From contig JAJEKV010000041.1 of NCBI GenBank assembly GCA_021234155.1, positions 12,910,689 to 12,974,688 of the forward strand: a stretch of DNA of 64,000 bases, written 5' to 3'. A program made the position numbers and the translations under genes. The stretch is from Isoetes taiwanensis (lineage: Eukaryota > Streptophyta > Lycopodiopsida > Isoetales > Isoetaceae). Below, in pieces: positions 45,173 through 56,526 of this stretch. Each line of letters begins with the position of its first letter. The stretch's first letter is position 1. The notes under the pieces are model-generated. The model was not told where the DNA came from. It worked only from the letters and a program-made list of their open reading frames with translations, and did not search any database.

Positions 45173-46500
45173 TTAAGCACTTGCCGCCCATCTCATCTCC
45201 TTAAACACATTTCCTATGTATTGATGCAACCCGTGTTGGAGTTCAACATCCTTAAATTTGTGGTATCCGACATATAGAGGATGTAGAATGTGAGCAGCAA
45301 CATGTACCGGTTTATGAAACCAATTCCATCTATATATGTTATCTTCTTTTGAGAGTTTCAATGCGATAGACCCAAGACCAGATGAGCATTCTTAAAGGTA
45401 TCTAATACCCGATATTGGCCCATATACTCATAGACCAGTCCACGATGTTGCCCTCCATGTCGAGAATAGCGAAAACGTATATTGGACTTAATCCTTTTAC
45501 ATTAGCTTCTAAATCGTCCCATAAACTTGAATCATAACACATTTTTGTACTCATAATGCATCCGCCTTCTTTATTTCCGGGCCCCATTGTTTCCATAAAT
45601 ATGAAATAACAGTTCTTATGAGGTGGTCTCGAACACGTAACAACCTTTCTAGCATGATAAACCCGATAAGCAAATCTTGTATTTGATAGTTTACTTTAAA
45701 AACAGATGGTTTTGCATGGAAGATAGTCAAGAATGTTTGAGGATTTCTCAATGCCATTACTTACTTATGGGATCTTTGCAATGTCTTCGAGTAGCAGATC
45801 CAATGAATGACTTGCACAAGGCATCCAACAAATGCTTGAGTACTCTTTTCCAAGATACCTAAGACCCATGCTTTTATAATTAGGCCCATTGTCGGGTGAT
45901 AACCCCGCTATATATTTTGGTCCAATTTCCTCTATTGTTCGCTTGATTTCTTTGAAAAATGAAACTGCTGCAATTTTCTCGACCAGCCTTTTTAGAGCAA
46001 ATTAATTGCGATGAAAAAGCGGGCCGCTATGCAACTAGAGATCACAATATTCATAATATGTCTCCCCTATCTATCTACACATCCATCCGTAAAATAACCG
46101 AAAGCACCCATACTTAGCCCACTTTTCTTTTATTGATTTTTAGATCGTCACTAACCGCTCTATCTCCCCGATCCAATTCACCTTGCTTCATTTTATTATA
46201 CCCCACTCCCTTCCATGATGTACCAATTTGAGCTACAACATTTATCATTTTCTTCCACCTTGGTACGTAAAACATTGAATGACAAATTGCACATGATAAT
46301 ACATCTCACAAGATCTCTATTCTTAGCTTGCTTCTTTGTGCACTTTAACCCAACTTTTTTGCCTAATCTCTTTGCTTTTAGCTTCTTACATAAAGATCAT
46401 TTGGTTTCCATCTCTAAATTAACACAATAACTTGATTCTTGGTGTAACTTGCACATTTGCAATAATATGTGCATCCGCAATATTTTCAACTAAAGGCAAT
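45173..46500 (-). pseudogene. hAT transposase remnant (DUF659 region)
   Basis: Minus-strand pieces match plant hAT transposases. SPDNGPNYKSMG followed by SICWMPCASHSLDLLLEDIA lies near 45765-45915, which is the DN.xNY...CAaHcLDLxLEDI block of the DUF659/RNase-H-like core; a stop comes right after LLLEDIAKIP. Further on are RPPH...YFIF, LWDDLEANVKGLSPIYVFAI (45596-45402) and YRWNWFHKPVHVAAHILHP (45361-45173), typical of the helical insertion domain. The N-terminal part (46.1-46.5 kb) is poorly kept. Some stops and frame changes make it a pseudogene. The C-terminal dimerisation domain is not seen. Confidence 0.75.
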
Positions 46501-46638
46501 CTTAGCTTTTCACGACTGCCTTAACTTATCTTGAGGAATTTGTTGACAACATCCCTTAATGTTATTTTATGCATGCGACTAGTCGCCCGTAGACCTCCTA
46601 CTACTCTGACCGACTATGAAGATTTAATCATTTAATAG

Positions 46639-47387
46639 ACATCCACAGCGCATATGACCAACCCCTCCACAATAGAGGCAGATATTAGCCTTCTTCAAAA
46701 TACAGCCCACTCCACTGCAGCACAAGCCGCCCTCGCATTATATAATCAATTTGCATAGTTATCTGGCCTCATCTGATTCAGAGATGTGGGTGGTGAAGAA
46801 GCTCTTGTGAACACTAGAGCTACATAGTAAATAGAGGAACATGCTGATTCCATCTTTTCTTGCCTATGCTCAAGAAGACGATTTATCACAACGAACTACA
46901 AACTTTATAGCTTCATCTAAGGTTCTGGAATCCTCCATAGTCAGCAACACATCCTTCACATTCTCGTGGCAACCTTCCCAGGCAGTGTCTATGGCAATCA
47001 AACTCGTAAAACCGCATATTACACGGGGTTCCGATGAATACCTTGCATGAGGTTGACAAACTTTATCATCGGCCATGTGCTTCCGACGGTTCTAAAACAA
47101 GCCTCAAGTTCAGTATACGCAACAAAATGATGCAAGTCAGAGCCCCTTTCTCCAATATGGAGGAACCAATTGAAAGTTGACCCGTGAAAGGAGAGAGCCA
47201 ATCAATTTGACCTATTCCCCGACATTGGAATACCTATGAGGATGGCAAGCCAATTTGATTCAAAACCCGAGTCTCGATCTAGTGCATCAAAATTCTTCCG
47301 CAAACTAATCTTAGGCTCGTAACCTTCTCCCGAGTTTGAGGGTCGCTCATGAGAAGCTACTCGCTCACGAAGCTCCTTATTATCCAA
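46639..47387 (-). pseudogene. Gag of LTR retrotransposon with CCHC knuckle
   Basis: The minus-strand frames give a Ty3-type gag. The N-terminal part, 47387-47202, has FDALDRDSGFESNWL. The core at 47201-47019 has MALSFHGSTFNWFLHIGERG and TELEACFRTVGSTWPMIKFV. The next piece, in a shifted frame, has HENVKDVLLTMEDSRTLDEA near 46900-46990. A zinc knuckle CLYCGGVGHMRCGC (CX2CX4HX4C) lies at 46639-46680. The frames are broken by shifts between these parts. In the intact element this protein would package the RNA in cytoplasmic particles. Confidence 0.75.
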
Positions 47388-47907
47388 CCGCGAATCGGCC
47401 GATACACTTGTACACGCTGCTAGACCTCGCTAAGGATGAAATCTCTTCCATGGGGACAAAAAACTCCAAATATGGATAAGGAAATACTAAGGCTTAGAGC
47501 AAAACAAGAATCGATAAGAGATTCTAGTTCTAACTCGTTAATCTACTCAGAAATCCAGAAAAGTAACGCGGAGAAATACGCGAGATATACACAAGAGATA
47601 TGCCGAGATCGCAAGGAATTTGATATACAATGAAGAAACAAAGATACAATGGCCTAAGGCAAGCGTAAACACAAGAGAGATGTCTAGAAGGCTCAAGACC
47701 CGTGTTCAACCGTAACGCCCATGTTAGTGCCAAAGCCCCTTTATATACCTGAAAAAAGGGTCCTCTTTTTGTACATATGTATAATGCACGATGATGCGAA
47801 TAATCGTATGGTCATCACACAACCGCCACGTAGTTTGGTGATTCGTGGCATGCTAGAAGAAGCGATAGAAGACTAGCAACGTAAGGCATAGACTTCGATG
47901 TTGGCTA

Positions 47908-48277
47908 AATTGGACCTCACAAAGGCAACCACTTTGTCAAATCAAGATATCGCTTCTTAGCACCATAGCCCCCTCCCGCTGCCGGATGGGTGGCACATAC
48001 GGTGTTCCACACGCCCACTTTATAAGCTCAGATATGGCGATGGCTTTGGGGTAAGTTGCTCCACCCTAGAGTCTCTCGACTATGGTGGCGTGTTATTCCC
48101 TAGTGTCTTGAAATTGACTCTTATCGCTAGTCTCCTACTCGATAAGTATATTGTGCCCGTGCCCGTGTTCTCGTGGCATCTTTTTGTGCTCACATAGTTA
48201 GATGAATCGGTGAATACTTTTTATATTTGATTAATAAACTTTTGGCTTTCTTCCTTCAAAAAAATTGGACCTCACAA
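47908..48277 (+). mobile_element. Poly(A) retro-insertion with 15-bp target-site duplication
   Basis: AATTGGACCTCACAA occurs exactly at 47908-47922 and again at 48263-48277. Between them lie 340 bp that end in CCTTCAAAAA, directly before the second copy. The body has TTGATTAATAAACTTTTGG near the tail. Direct repeats of this length plus a 3' A tail are the mark of target-primed reverse transcription. The body does not match the LINE at 16-19.6 kb by eye, so it is a truncated LINE of another family or a SINE. No protein motif is seen. Confidence 0.85.
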
Positions 48278-48639
48278 CACTAGTTGTTGTTATTGCTATA
48301 TACGCAGTAGGAGCATTTTATCCCCAGCCCAAGGATTGAAATTTACAAAGTTACAAATTTGAGTACTAAAATAGATATCCTAACGCAAAGCCAAGCAATT
48401 GAAAGGGACATCTTTGTATTTGATTTTAAGTTTATTAAGTCACCAATGCATATAGCAAGACACCTAAGATTTACAAAAGGTTCGGACATTCAAAAGAATG
48501 GTGGTAAGATTGCATTGATCCCCGAAAGCTATACATCTTGATGAGGACAATAGGAGAAAGAGTAGAAGACTTTGAGCAAGCTGCCTAAACAAGTCAGCTA
48601 AGCTTCCTATTCCATGATTAACTTCTAGACAAGATCAAG

Positions 48640-51245
48640 AAACTTCCTATTTACAGGGGATTGAAGTGTAAAATAGCACTTGAACCAGGCACCAAATGCA
48701 CCAGTAAGGAGCCATACAGGATGACGACCCATGAACAAGCAGAGTTGAAGAAGCAGTTGCAAGAACTCTTAGATCTAGGTTTCATACAACCTAGCATCTA
48801 TCCGCTTGATGCACCTATCTTACTTGTCAAGAATAAGAATGGAAGTATGAGGATGTGCATTGACTAATAGCAGCTAAACAAGCACATTATTAGAAACAAG
48901 TTTTCCCATCGAGATCAAATGACCACATGGATCACCCGTAAGGGACAAAAGTATATAGCCACTATGAGTTCACGCTCATGCCATTTGATTGTCCAATTCC
49001 CCGCAACCTTCATAAGACTCATGAATGACATCTTTGATGAGTTCCTTGATGATTTTGTCATGTATTTTTCGATGACATTATGGTCTACTTCGGTGAGAAC
49101 CTTGAGGACCAAGTCAAACATTTAAGAAAGGTTCCCGAAGTTAAGGAGATCAACTGAACGCAGTTATCCAAATGTCATTTTGCCACGATTAAAGGTAGAG
49201 TACTTGGAGCATATCATATCAATAGATGACATCTCCATAGATCCCAAAAGATTCAAGTAGTAATTGAGTGGTGCGCACCAAAGAATATACAAGAAATTTG
49301 TGAAGAACTTCACCAAGATAGTAGCACTATGAACCTTTGCAAAGTAGAGACGATAAAGAATCCGGTGGACCATTGGCCAAAAAAGGCCCAATAAGCATAT
49401 GGGAAGTTAAAAGAAGCTCTGACAATTGCCCCATCCAGAGAAGGATAAGTTGGTGACAACTGAAGTTAGCAAGATTGCAACTAGAGCAGTGTTAATGCAG
49501 AGGAAAGAGTTGTGTTGGTATGTGACTCTCGAAATGAATGATGATGAGACTTGCTATCCAACCCATGACTAAGAGCTGCTAGTAGTAGTAAGGGCACTTA
49601 CAATTTGGAGATACTATTTCTTGGAAAGGAAGCTCCAGTTGGACATCGATCACTAAAGTCTTCAATATGTCTTCACCCAATCACATCTTAATCTAAGACA
49701 GAGAAGATAGTTGTAATTCCTCGAGGAGTATGACTTTGAGATAGTATACAAACCAGGTAATAAACCAAATGTGGTTGGGAATGCACTCTCATGGCATCCT
49801 TTAACAATAAGAGTACATTGCAATGCCATATCAATACTCATCAGTGAGTTTGGCAAGAGAATGAAGAAATGTTGCCAATAGATAGGGATTTTCAAAAAGT
49901 ATAGTAGAGCCTTTCCAGAGAGGCAAGAACAGACAAAGAAAGAGAAACTTCATGCATGCCTGAATCATCGGAAGTGAGAAAGCTAATTCTCCACGATATG
50001 CACAATAGCCAAATAGCTGGCCATGCGGATTTCATAAAAACCTACTTCAAGATAAGAAGTAGCTATTATTAGCCAGATATGAAGAAGCAAATAACGAGAC
50101 ACACTCGGGAGTGCCATCTATCTCAGCAAATAACAATAGAACAACTCCGAATGCCATGAGCACTAGAACCTTTGGCTGTCCCAAATGAAAATGGGAGGTA
50201 ATAAACATGGACTTCATAATAGGCCCTCACGAACCACAAAAGGCAAGGATGCCTTAATGGTCGGGTCCAAAATTGTCGAAGATGCCATATTCCGTGCCTT
50301 ATCAAACCACGATACGCCCTAGACAATCGCCGTGCTTTCACAAAAGAGATCTTCGTGACTCCATAAAATGCCAATGGAGATAATCTCGAATAGGGATCCA
50401 AGTTCATGAGTGCATTCGAAGGATCTCTTTAGCACAATCCGCACGGTTGTTCATGAGTACAACCTATAACCCACAAACAAATAGATAGGCAGAGTGCACT
50501 AATCGATATTACAAGATATGATCAAAAATTATATCCGAACAAGCAAATAAAATGAAAAGACTACATCCACTTGGTAGAATTTGCTTATAACAACACCAAG
50601 TAAGAGTTATCCCAAATGTCACCATTCATGATAAACTATGGCTATCAATGCTTAACTCCAGATACTTGGTACAATCCAATGTCCAAAGTAGAGATTTCTC
50701 AATAGATGTTGGTAGATATGCAACAGCTAGTCAAAGAATTTCAGGGATATCTACTAGCAGTGAGAAGCCATCAGAAGAGCTTAGCAGATAGACATAGGAT
50801 CTTAAGGGAGTTGCAAGTAGGGGACAATGTTTGGCTTAAAATAAAAGTTAAACAAGTGAAACTCCTCAAGATTGGCAACCGCAAAAGAAACTTGCTCCAA
50901 GGTGGACTAGACCATTTAAAATAGTCCAAAGAGCAGGTAACCAATTCTACAAATTGAATCTACTAGGCCACTTGAATATCCATAGAGTTTTTCATGTAAG
51001 TCTTTTAAAGAAGCACCATCAATGTGCTGGAGATAACCGACAGACAACTTGAGATTGTTTTGGAAGTTCTTCTTGATAGATCATTAAAGAGAACAAGAAG
51101 ATCACAATTTCTCCAATACCTTGTCAAATGGATGCACTTACCTGTGGAAGACACTACATGGGTACTAAAATTAGATCTTGAGGAGAAATACCCACAATCC
51201 ATGGAGCAATGCAAGGGTTGACCCGTCATTGAGGTAGTTGACACC
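48640..51245 (+). pseudogene. Ty3/gypsy chromodomain pol (RT, RNase H, integrase), decayed
   Basis: The plus strand holds pol domains in Ty3/gypsy order. The RT start (EPYRMTTHEQAELKKQLQEL, FIQPSIYPLDAPILLVKNKN, SMRMCID) lies at 48661-48867. The palm (FTLMPFDCP, ATFIRLMNDIFDEFLDDFV, FFDDIMVYF) lies near 48965-49120. RNase H (ELLVVVRALTIWRYYFLERK, then FLEEYDFEIVYKPGNKPNVV) lies near 49570-49790. The integrase start (KLILHDMHNSQIAGHADFIK) is near 49981 and further integrase sequence runs to 50.6 kb. The integrase tail (FKIVQRAGNQFYKLNLLGHL, VFHVSLLKKHH) lies near 50910-51020 and a chromodomain (FLQYLVKWMHLPVEDTTWVL) near 51105-51170. Stops and frameshifts are frequent. The gag and 5' LTR are not found. 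The chromodomain places it among the chromodomain-bearing Ty3 group. Confidence 0.9.
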
Positions 51246-51533
51246 GACTCAATAGATGAGCGGAAGGTAGATTAAAGCTACTTCTAATGAGATGAAAGTA
51301 GACACGTTTGAGAGATAAGAGGTAGGATCATGCATGATAGGAAAGCACCTCTAGTCTATGGCCATTATGAGGAAAGAAGCCATCCTCTACATCAGGGTGA
51401 CAGGTATTATTAGTAATCATCCTAGACATGATAGGATGCTTGTTCCCTACCACACAATGGAAGAAGCATCCTCTTCCTACGCCGGGAGGTAATGCTTGCA
51501 TCCATTTTTTAGATTAGCATAATTGTAATTAAA

Positions 51534-52180
51534 AAGGGTGGTTCCCTTAAAACCATTAAATGCCCCTACAATTTAGCTTTTTTCCAAAATGCCCCTAATG
51601 TTTTTAAAATTATCCAAATAATCAAACTAAATACAATCTATTAATACACTACACACCATCAATTTCTTGTATTTATCAAAATACTCGGTTTGAGCATTTT
51701 AAAAGCCCAGCTTCCTTCAGGCCAGATATTTTGTGCCAAGAAATGATGGTGGAGGGAGAGAAGTTCGATCAAATAGTAGCCGCAACAACGTTCTCTCCTT
51801 GGGATGTTCCCCTCTCACGGACTAATTCTTGGCATGCTACTCCTCTAGCTCCACCTCCAGCTATTTTTCAAGAACTCATGAATTGTGATTTTTCAAGCAT
51901 TTCTCCATTGCAATTTCTTGATTGCTATGCTATTTCCTTAAAGATAAGGTAAGCTATTGCCATGCTATCTATAAGAGTATTCGGTAAACACAAAAAAGTA
52001 TAGGGGCATTTTAAATATGTCCGGGGCATTGCAAAGATATAAAAATAAATTATAAGGGCATTTTGGACATTAATTTTGTAGTTGAATCGTATCATAATTG
52101 ACTCAAGGGCATTTTGGTAATTTAGAAACATTAGGTGCATTTTGGAAAAAAAGCCATTGTAGGGTTGGTGATTTTCCCTT
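51534..52180. mobile_element. ~650-bp TIR element without coding capacity
   Basis: The ends are inverted repeats of about 75-90 bp. Left: AAGGG... CCCTACAATTTAGC, TTTTTTCCAAAATGCCCCTA, ATGTTTTTAAA. The right end, on the minus strand, has AAGGG...CCCTACAATGGC, TTTTTTTCCAAAATGCACCT, AATGTTTCTAAA. The motif GGGCATTTTGG recurs inside. It sits between the chromodomain and the PPT of the surrounding Ty3 element, where no such sequence is expected, so it is an insertion. The target-site duplication is not clear (AATT is possible). Confidence 0.7.
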
Positions 52181-52420
52181 AATTCTATCATACATGCTAA
52201 TGTGGTGTTGACCCCTCAAGCAGCCAATAGAATGTATAAACAATAGGAGAGCCGCACCACGAAGTACTTGTGGGTACATACGCTCACATTTTGTGCTATA
52301 AGAGGAAAAAAAATAATAGGAACTTTTACAACTATGATATCATTTCAATTTTATTTCATACTAAACTTAAAGCATAAAAATTGCCTTAATTTATTGTTAA
52401 AGTTTTCTTCATCATCAATT

Positions 52421-52434
52421 CAAGGTGGGGAGAA
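52421..52434 (+). promoter_or_regulatory. Polypurine tract of Ty3 element
   Basis: CAAGGTGGGGAGAA directly precedes TGTGACGCCC, the typical PPT-LTR junction of plant Ty3/gypsy elements. Confidence 0.8.
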
Positions 52435-53639
52435 TGTGACGCCCGTGATAATATAATGATATAAATATATATACTATCCCACCAGATCACTAGTACATAT
52501 TATTGTAACCGATATGTACACCAGATCATAAAGGGTTGTACTATGGGATACAACTATCTCATGACCTATGTGAATATACCCTAGTGAGGCCCAAAACCCA
52601 TTAATCCCAAGCCTAAAAGCTGCTATAAAGCATGGCCTTTAAAAAGACAGAACCCTATAAGTTTTCCTTTTAGATTCCAGCCTTGAAGCATGCATTTAGA
52701 TCAATGCCTATCGATTCCAAATTATTGGAAGCAAAAAGCTCAATCTCAAGGCTTCTCAAGATTCGACCGCGGACGGCATCATGGACGCCTTTTTAGGTGT
52801 AGGATATAGCCAATGCATGCTTCCCAATAGATAGTAGGCCGATGTGTATTTATTCTTGGCCCTAGACGAATCTAGAGACCAAGAACCTTAACCGGTATCC
52901 ACACCGACTAAAAGAACCCTAATCATGCCTGATAGAGTAAGATAGGTTAGGTCTACATATGGTATTTAGATTCATTGTGTTGATAATCTTGTGTATTGGG
53001 AAGGGGAGTAGAGACCCGTAACCTTCTTAGTTGATGATCCTAGATTAACCCTCATTAATTCCCACCAATGTGGCTCGTGCATAAAAGCCCGCCTTGTTGT
53101 GGGTGGCGCAAGAGACCGGTTGACAAGGAAGGCTTATCCGCTATAGTTAATCCCTGGCATGTAGCCTCTATCGATGAACGTTGTGAGATAGGCCTAATAG
53201 CTTGCATGACTGCGTGGATAAGGTATGGGCTCGAAATTTCCTAGGTGACGCCAGGTCGCCTGCTGGAGTTCAAGTCGTGCACGGGCATGGGAAACCATGG
53301 CTCTCTAGCTCGCCTGTAGTTGGCATGAACCTTCTGGAGGTGAGCGATCCCTTCTACCCTATGAGTAGCCCCTTCGGGCTATGCCTCTACGGGCTATAGT
53401 AAAGTCTTAAGGCTTATCAACCTATCTGCAAAGTAGGCACAGGAGGGGCGGATGGAGTGGACTACCCAAAGTCCCGAGGGAAAGGGATAAATGACACATC
53501 TATTCTTCCCACAGCAAACTCTTGCTCACCATCAAGGGCTTGACGTCAGATAGACGGCCTCATGTTGGTGAACTGTGCTGACATAAGGAAATCTTCTGTT
53601 AATATCGGTCTGGGCATCGTATATGAGCAGGGGGCATCA
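52435..53639 (+). mobile_element. 3' LTR of the Ty3/gypsy element
   Basis: The LTR begins TGTGACGCCCGTGATAA right after the PPT. Its end is placed at GGGGCATCA near 53639, giving about 1.2 kb; this border rests only on the CA ending and may be off. No 5' LTR is visible in the window, so the element lacks its left part. Confidence 0.55.
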
Positions 53640-55055
53640 TAGTTGTTAGGTCGGTTTGAATTTCTGATTATGAAGATTCCATTTTCAAAAGAAAATCATG
53701 AAAGACAGAATCAAATAGAAAGAAAGAGAGCATGAACAGCAAGCATGGACATCTTCAACCTGATTTGATATCCCCAATGGGCGCATTATTTGCCACATAG
53801 GTATGTTATTTGTGGGCTACTTTGAATTTGTAAATGAAAATTGATCGCTATGGAAATGGTATCTTGTGAAGCTAAGGTACTCTTCAGGTACTATGGACAT
53901 GGTGTGATTGCATGTAGCTTAAAATAGGTCATTTGAGAATGGACGCATTGGAACATTTCAACAGCCATTTGAGCACACTAAAGCAGGTGACATCCATAAT
54001 TAATGAAATGGTTGTGTTGAAAGCACACAAGATCTATAACATGCATTTCAAGTTGATCAAGACTATCATCATAATCTGCTGTATTCTAGACTCTATGGTA
54101 GAGCGTTGGGCATGATGATTGTAGGATCTATTGCAAGTAAAATGCACCTTAATGGAATAGGCTTAACGGATTTTAATTGTGAGTATAGGTGGCGTAGCAT
54201 AGACGATGTTGTGCATTAGGTGCATGCTAGTGAGCCTCACTTATGGAGCTGAGAGAAGCACCAAATGCTTTAGTGCTCTCAAGTGCGAAAAGTTAGTGTT
54301 TATGAAAGCACCTACTACAACGCATGAGTTAAAGCGGGTCTCAAATTTAGGACATCGTAATGTTTAAACCACAGGCATATCCTTGGTATATCTGGTCGTT
54401 GACATGCAAAAAAATTTCATGGCATTTTTCTGTACTGAAATGCAATTTTAGAGATTTAAGGTTGGGTTTTAGACATGAACATGCCCGATATTCACCGCGA
54501 TGGGGAAATGTATGACATTCATGGTGCACTAAGGGCTGTGGCATATTCCATTCTACCTTGTTTAAATTTCACAGCCAGGGGATTGTTCTTGATAATATAT
54601 TTATGTGTCTCATCATATATATTGATGCCATTTGCGTGGATGATATTAGCATACTACGGTTGCCCTTGGAATGGAATCACTTTTAATATTTCTATGTGTC
54701 TCATCATATATGGTGATGCTATTTGGGTGGATGAAATTAGCATACTACGATTGCCCTTGGAATGGAATCACTTCTAGAAACTATTCCCTAGACATTTATT
54801 TCGTACATGGAGTATGATGTGTGTCTTTCATGATATGTTAGAGGCCCAACATACACATTTTTCAAGAAAATGTGTAGTAAAAAATAAAAAACTAGTGAAA
54901 ATAAAACATATTATACAATCTATGAAATAGATGAGACACAACACACGGTTGAGTTTCTTTATTTTGGTTTGTTAGTTTTCTATAACTATTGTGATATGTT
55001 TCTTGGCAAAAAATATCATAAACATATTTTTTTGATAGGTTTATGGTATTGGATT
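53640..55055. other. No gene seen; contains a 91-bp tandem duplication
   Basis: TATGTGTCTCATCATATAT at 54602 and 54693 starts two copies of a 91-bp unit ending in TTGGAATGGAATCACTT. A short frame at 53933-54115 has no recognised product. Confidence 0.5.
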
Positions 55056-55061
55056 TCTATA

Positions 55062-55165
55062 TCGCTTGGGCCTTTGGTCTAGTGATAACACACTAGCCTA
55101 GAACAATTACGCCTTGAGTTCGAGACACCTAGAGTCGCATTATATAATTTTCTTCCCAAGGCATT
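55062..55165 (+). mobile_element. tRNA-derived SINE head (A and B boxes)
   Basis: TGGTCTAGTGATAAC (55075-55089) matches a pol III A box and GAGTTCGAGAC (55116-55126) a B box, about 40 bases apart as in tRNA genes. The flanks do not pair as an acceptor stem, so this is not a working tRNA. The wording (TTTGGTCTAGTG...GAGTTCGAG...CACCTAG) is that of plant tRNA-derived SINEs. The 3' tail is not defined. Confidence 0.65.
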
Positions 55166-55202
55166 TGTATGTCTACGTATCTCTTAAAATTGATTTATAT
55201 GT

Positions 55203-55560
55203 CAAGGGCCACAAATCCATTATCCAACGGCCATAGAACCAACGATCAAAGATCCAATATGCTATTAACCAACGACCACGGATGCGACAATATACCAATG
55301 GCTACAGATCCATTAACCAACGACCATAGATCCCATATGTCGTTATCATGGCTACAAATCCATTAACCAACAATCACAGATCCAATATTTAGCCAACGAC
55401 CACATATCTATTAACCAATCAACACATATCCAACAGTATACCAACGACTATAGATCCATTAACCAATGACCATAGATTCAATATGTCATTACCAACGGCC
55501 CTTGTATTAGCCCTTGTATTAACCCTTGTATTAACCAACGATCACAGATCCAATAGCCCT
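55203..55560. repeat. Degenerate tandem repeat (ATCCATTAACCAACGACCA)
   Basis: About ten irregular units of roughly 25-35 bp built on CCAACGACCA(C/T)AGATCCATTAA follow each other just after the SINE head. The array could be the expanded tail of that SINE. Confidence 0.65.
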
Positions 55561-56268
55561 TGAAACAATACATGAGAATAATACTCATGATAAGAGGGGA
55601 TATCCAATACATTTGAAGAATACTTGTTAAGCTCAGATGATTGACATAAGTATTGGAAATGGTGGAAGCAGAATATATTGGTTCAATTTCAAATTATATA
55701 AACCAAAGGATTCAAAGTTCTGAATTCTAGTATTTCAGTAGGGAAGATATTGTTGTTAGGTATAGCGGGTGGAAACCTTTAAACATTACTTTTGGTTGTG
55801 AAAAAAAAACGTGAGATGGCACCTATAAAATCATAAGCTTGTAAATGATATGATGTGTGGGATTTGATGCAATATGATCATGGTTAGGTATAGTTAGATG
55901 GAAGACATAACTTTAGGTTGCCATGAACATATGGCACATATGAGTAAATGCTTTGAAATTTATGGTGCTGAAGTCCAAGTCCATTGATGAGTACTCATTT
56001 GAAATAAGATGAAATTGAATTTAATTTTATTGTGCAAGAGAAGCTAGGGCTTAATACAATGTCAAACTACCTTACAATACTAATAGGGTACGTGTCAAGT
56101 TCTAAATGGTTTACAGGAGGAAATGTGTCAAGATCTAAATGGTTTACACAATGATTTTCTTGTTAGAAGGCAGATAAAGGCAGATAAAGGTCAGATAAAG
56201 GTAATGCAATTCTAAGAAGGAAACCTAGCCATTAGTTTAAAAAGGCCACATGGCTAGAAAGCGATAAC

Positions 56269-56354
56269 CACGTGTGGGACAACAAGCCATTTAAGCAACG
56301 GACACGATGCAGGTTTTCTAACATTGGACGGCTCTGAGCAGCAGAATACACGTG
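56269..56354. promoter_or_regulatory. Two CACGTG (G-box) sites upstream of RUS6
   Basis: CACGTG stands at 56269-56274 and 56349-56354, about 260 and 175 bases before the RUS6 ATG. G-boxes are bound by bZIP and bHLH factors, including light-signalling ones. Their link to a gene of a UV-B-related family is suggestive only. Confidence 0.4.
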
Positions 56355-56526
56355 CGCCTCTCTGGCCTGAGAGTCGGAGAAGAGCGCCTGAGCAAGGTCC
56401 AAGCATGGCGGAAGGTTGGCGATGGCGATCATTGGTCCTATGATCCCAAAGGTCACACTTTCCTCTCCCCATCTTGCTCAACATATTTTTGTTTCCAAAA
56501 ATCGGTCATCAATTGCTTCGTAAATC

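Larger units (their letters stand above)
41640..47819 (-). mobile_element. Minus-strand LTR retrotransposon with gag, partly decayed
   Basis: Two diverged direct repeats frame this region. On the minus strand both begin TGTGATGACCAT (start at 47819 and at 42153). Upstream of that point their sequences differ at once (CGGTTG versus GATGA), as expected for LTR borders. Just before the 3' copy lies a purine tract (AGTTGAGGGGGATGA, 42154-42168), which fits a polypurine tract. Shared LTR blocks include GTCTTGAGxCTTCTAG and TTGTATCxTTTGTTTCTTCA. A gag domain with a zinc knuckle lies at 46.64-47.39 kb, as expected after a 5' LTR on this strand. A hAT remnant occupies 45.17-46.5 kb. Protease, RT and integrase were not recognised in 42.2-45.1 kb. 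The 3' limit of the downstream LTR (near 41.6-41.9 kb) was not determined. Confidence 0.65.

Noticed and set aside
55066-55140. tRNA gene
   Set aside because: A and B boxes are present, but the ends cannot form an acceptor stem and the anticodon arm is poor; a SINE is more likely.
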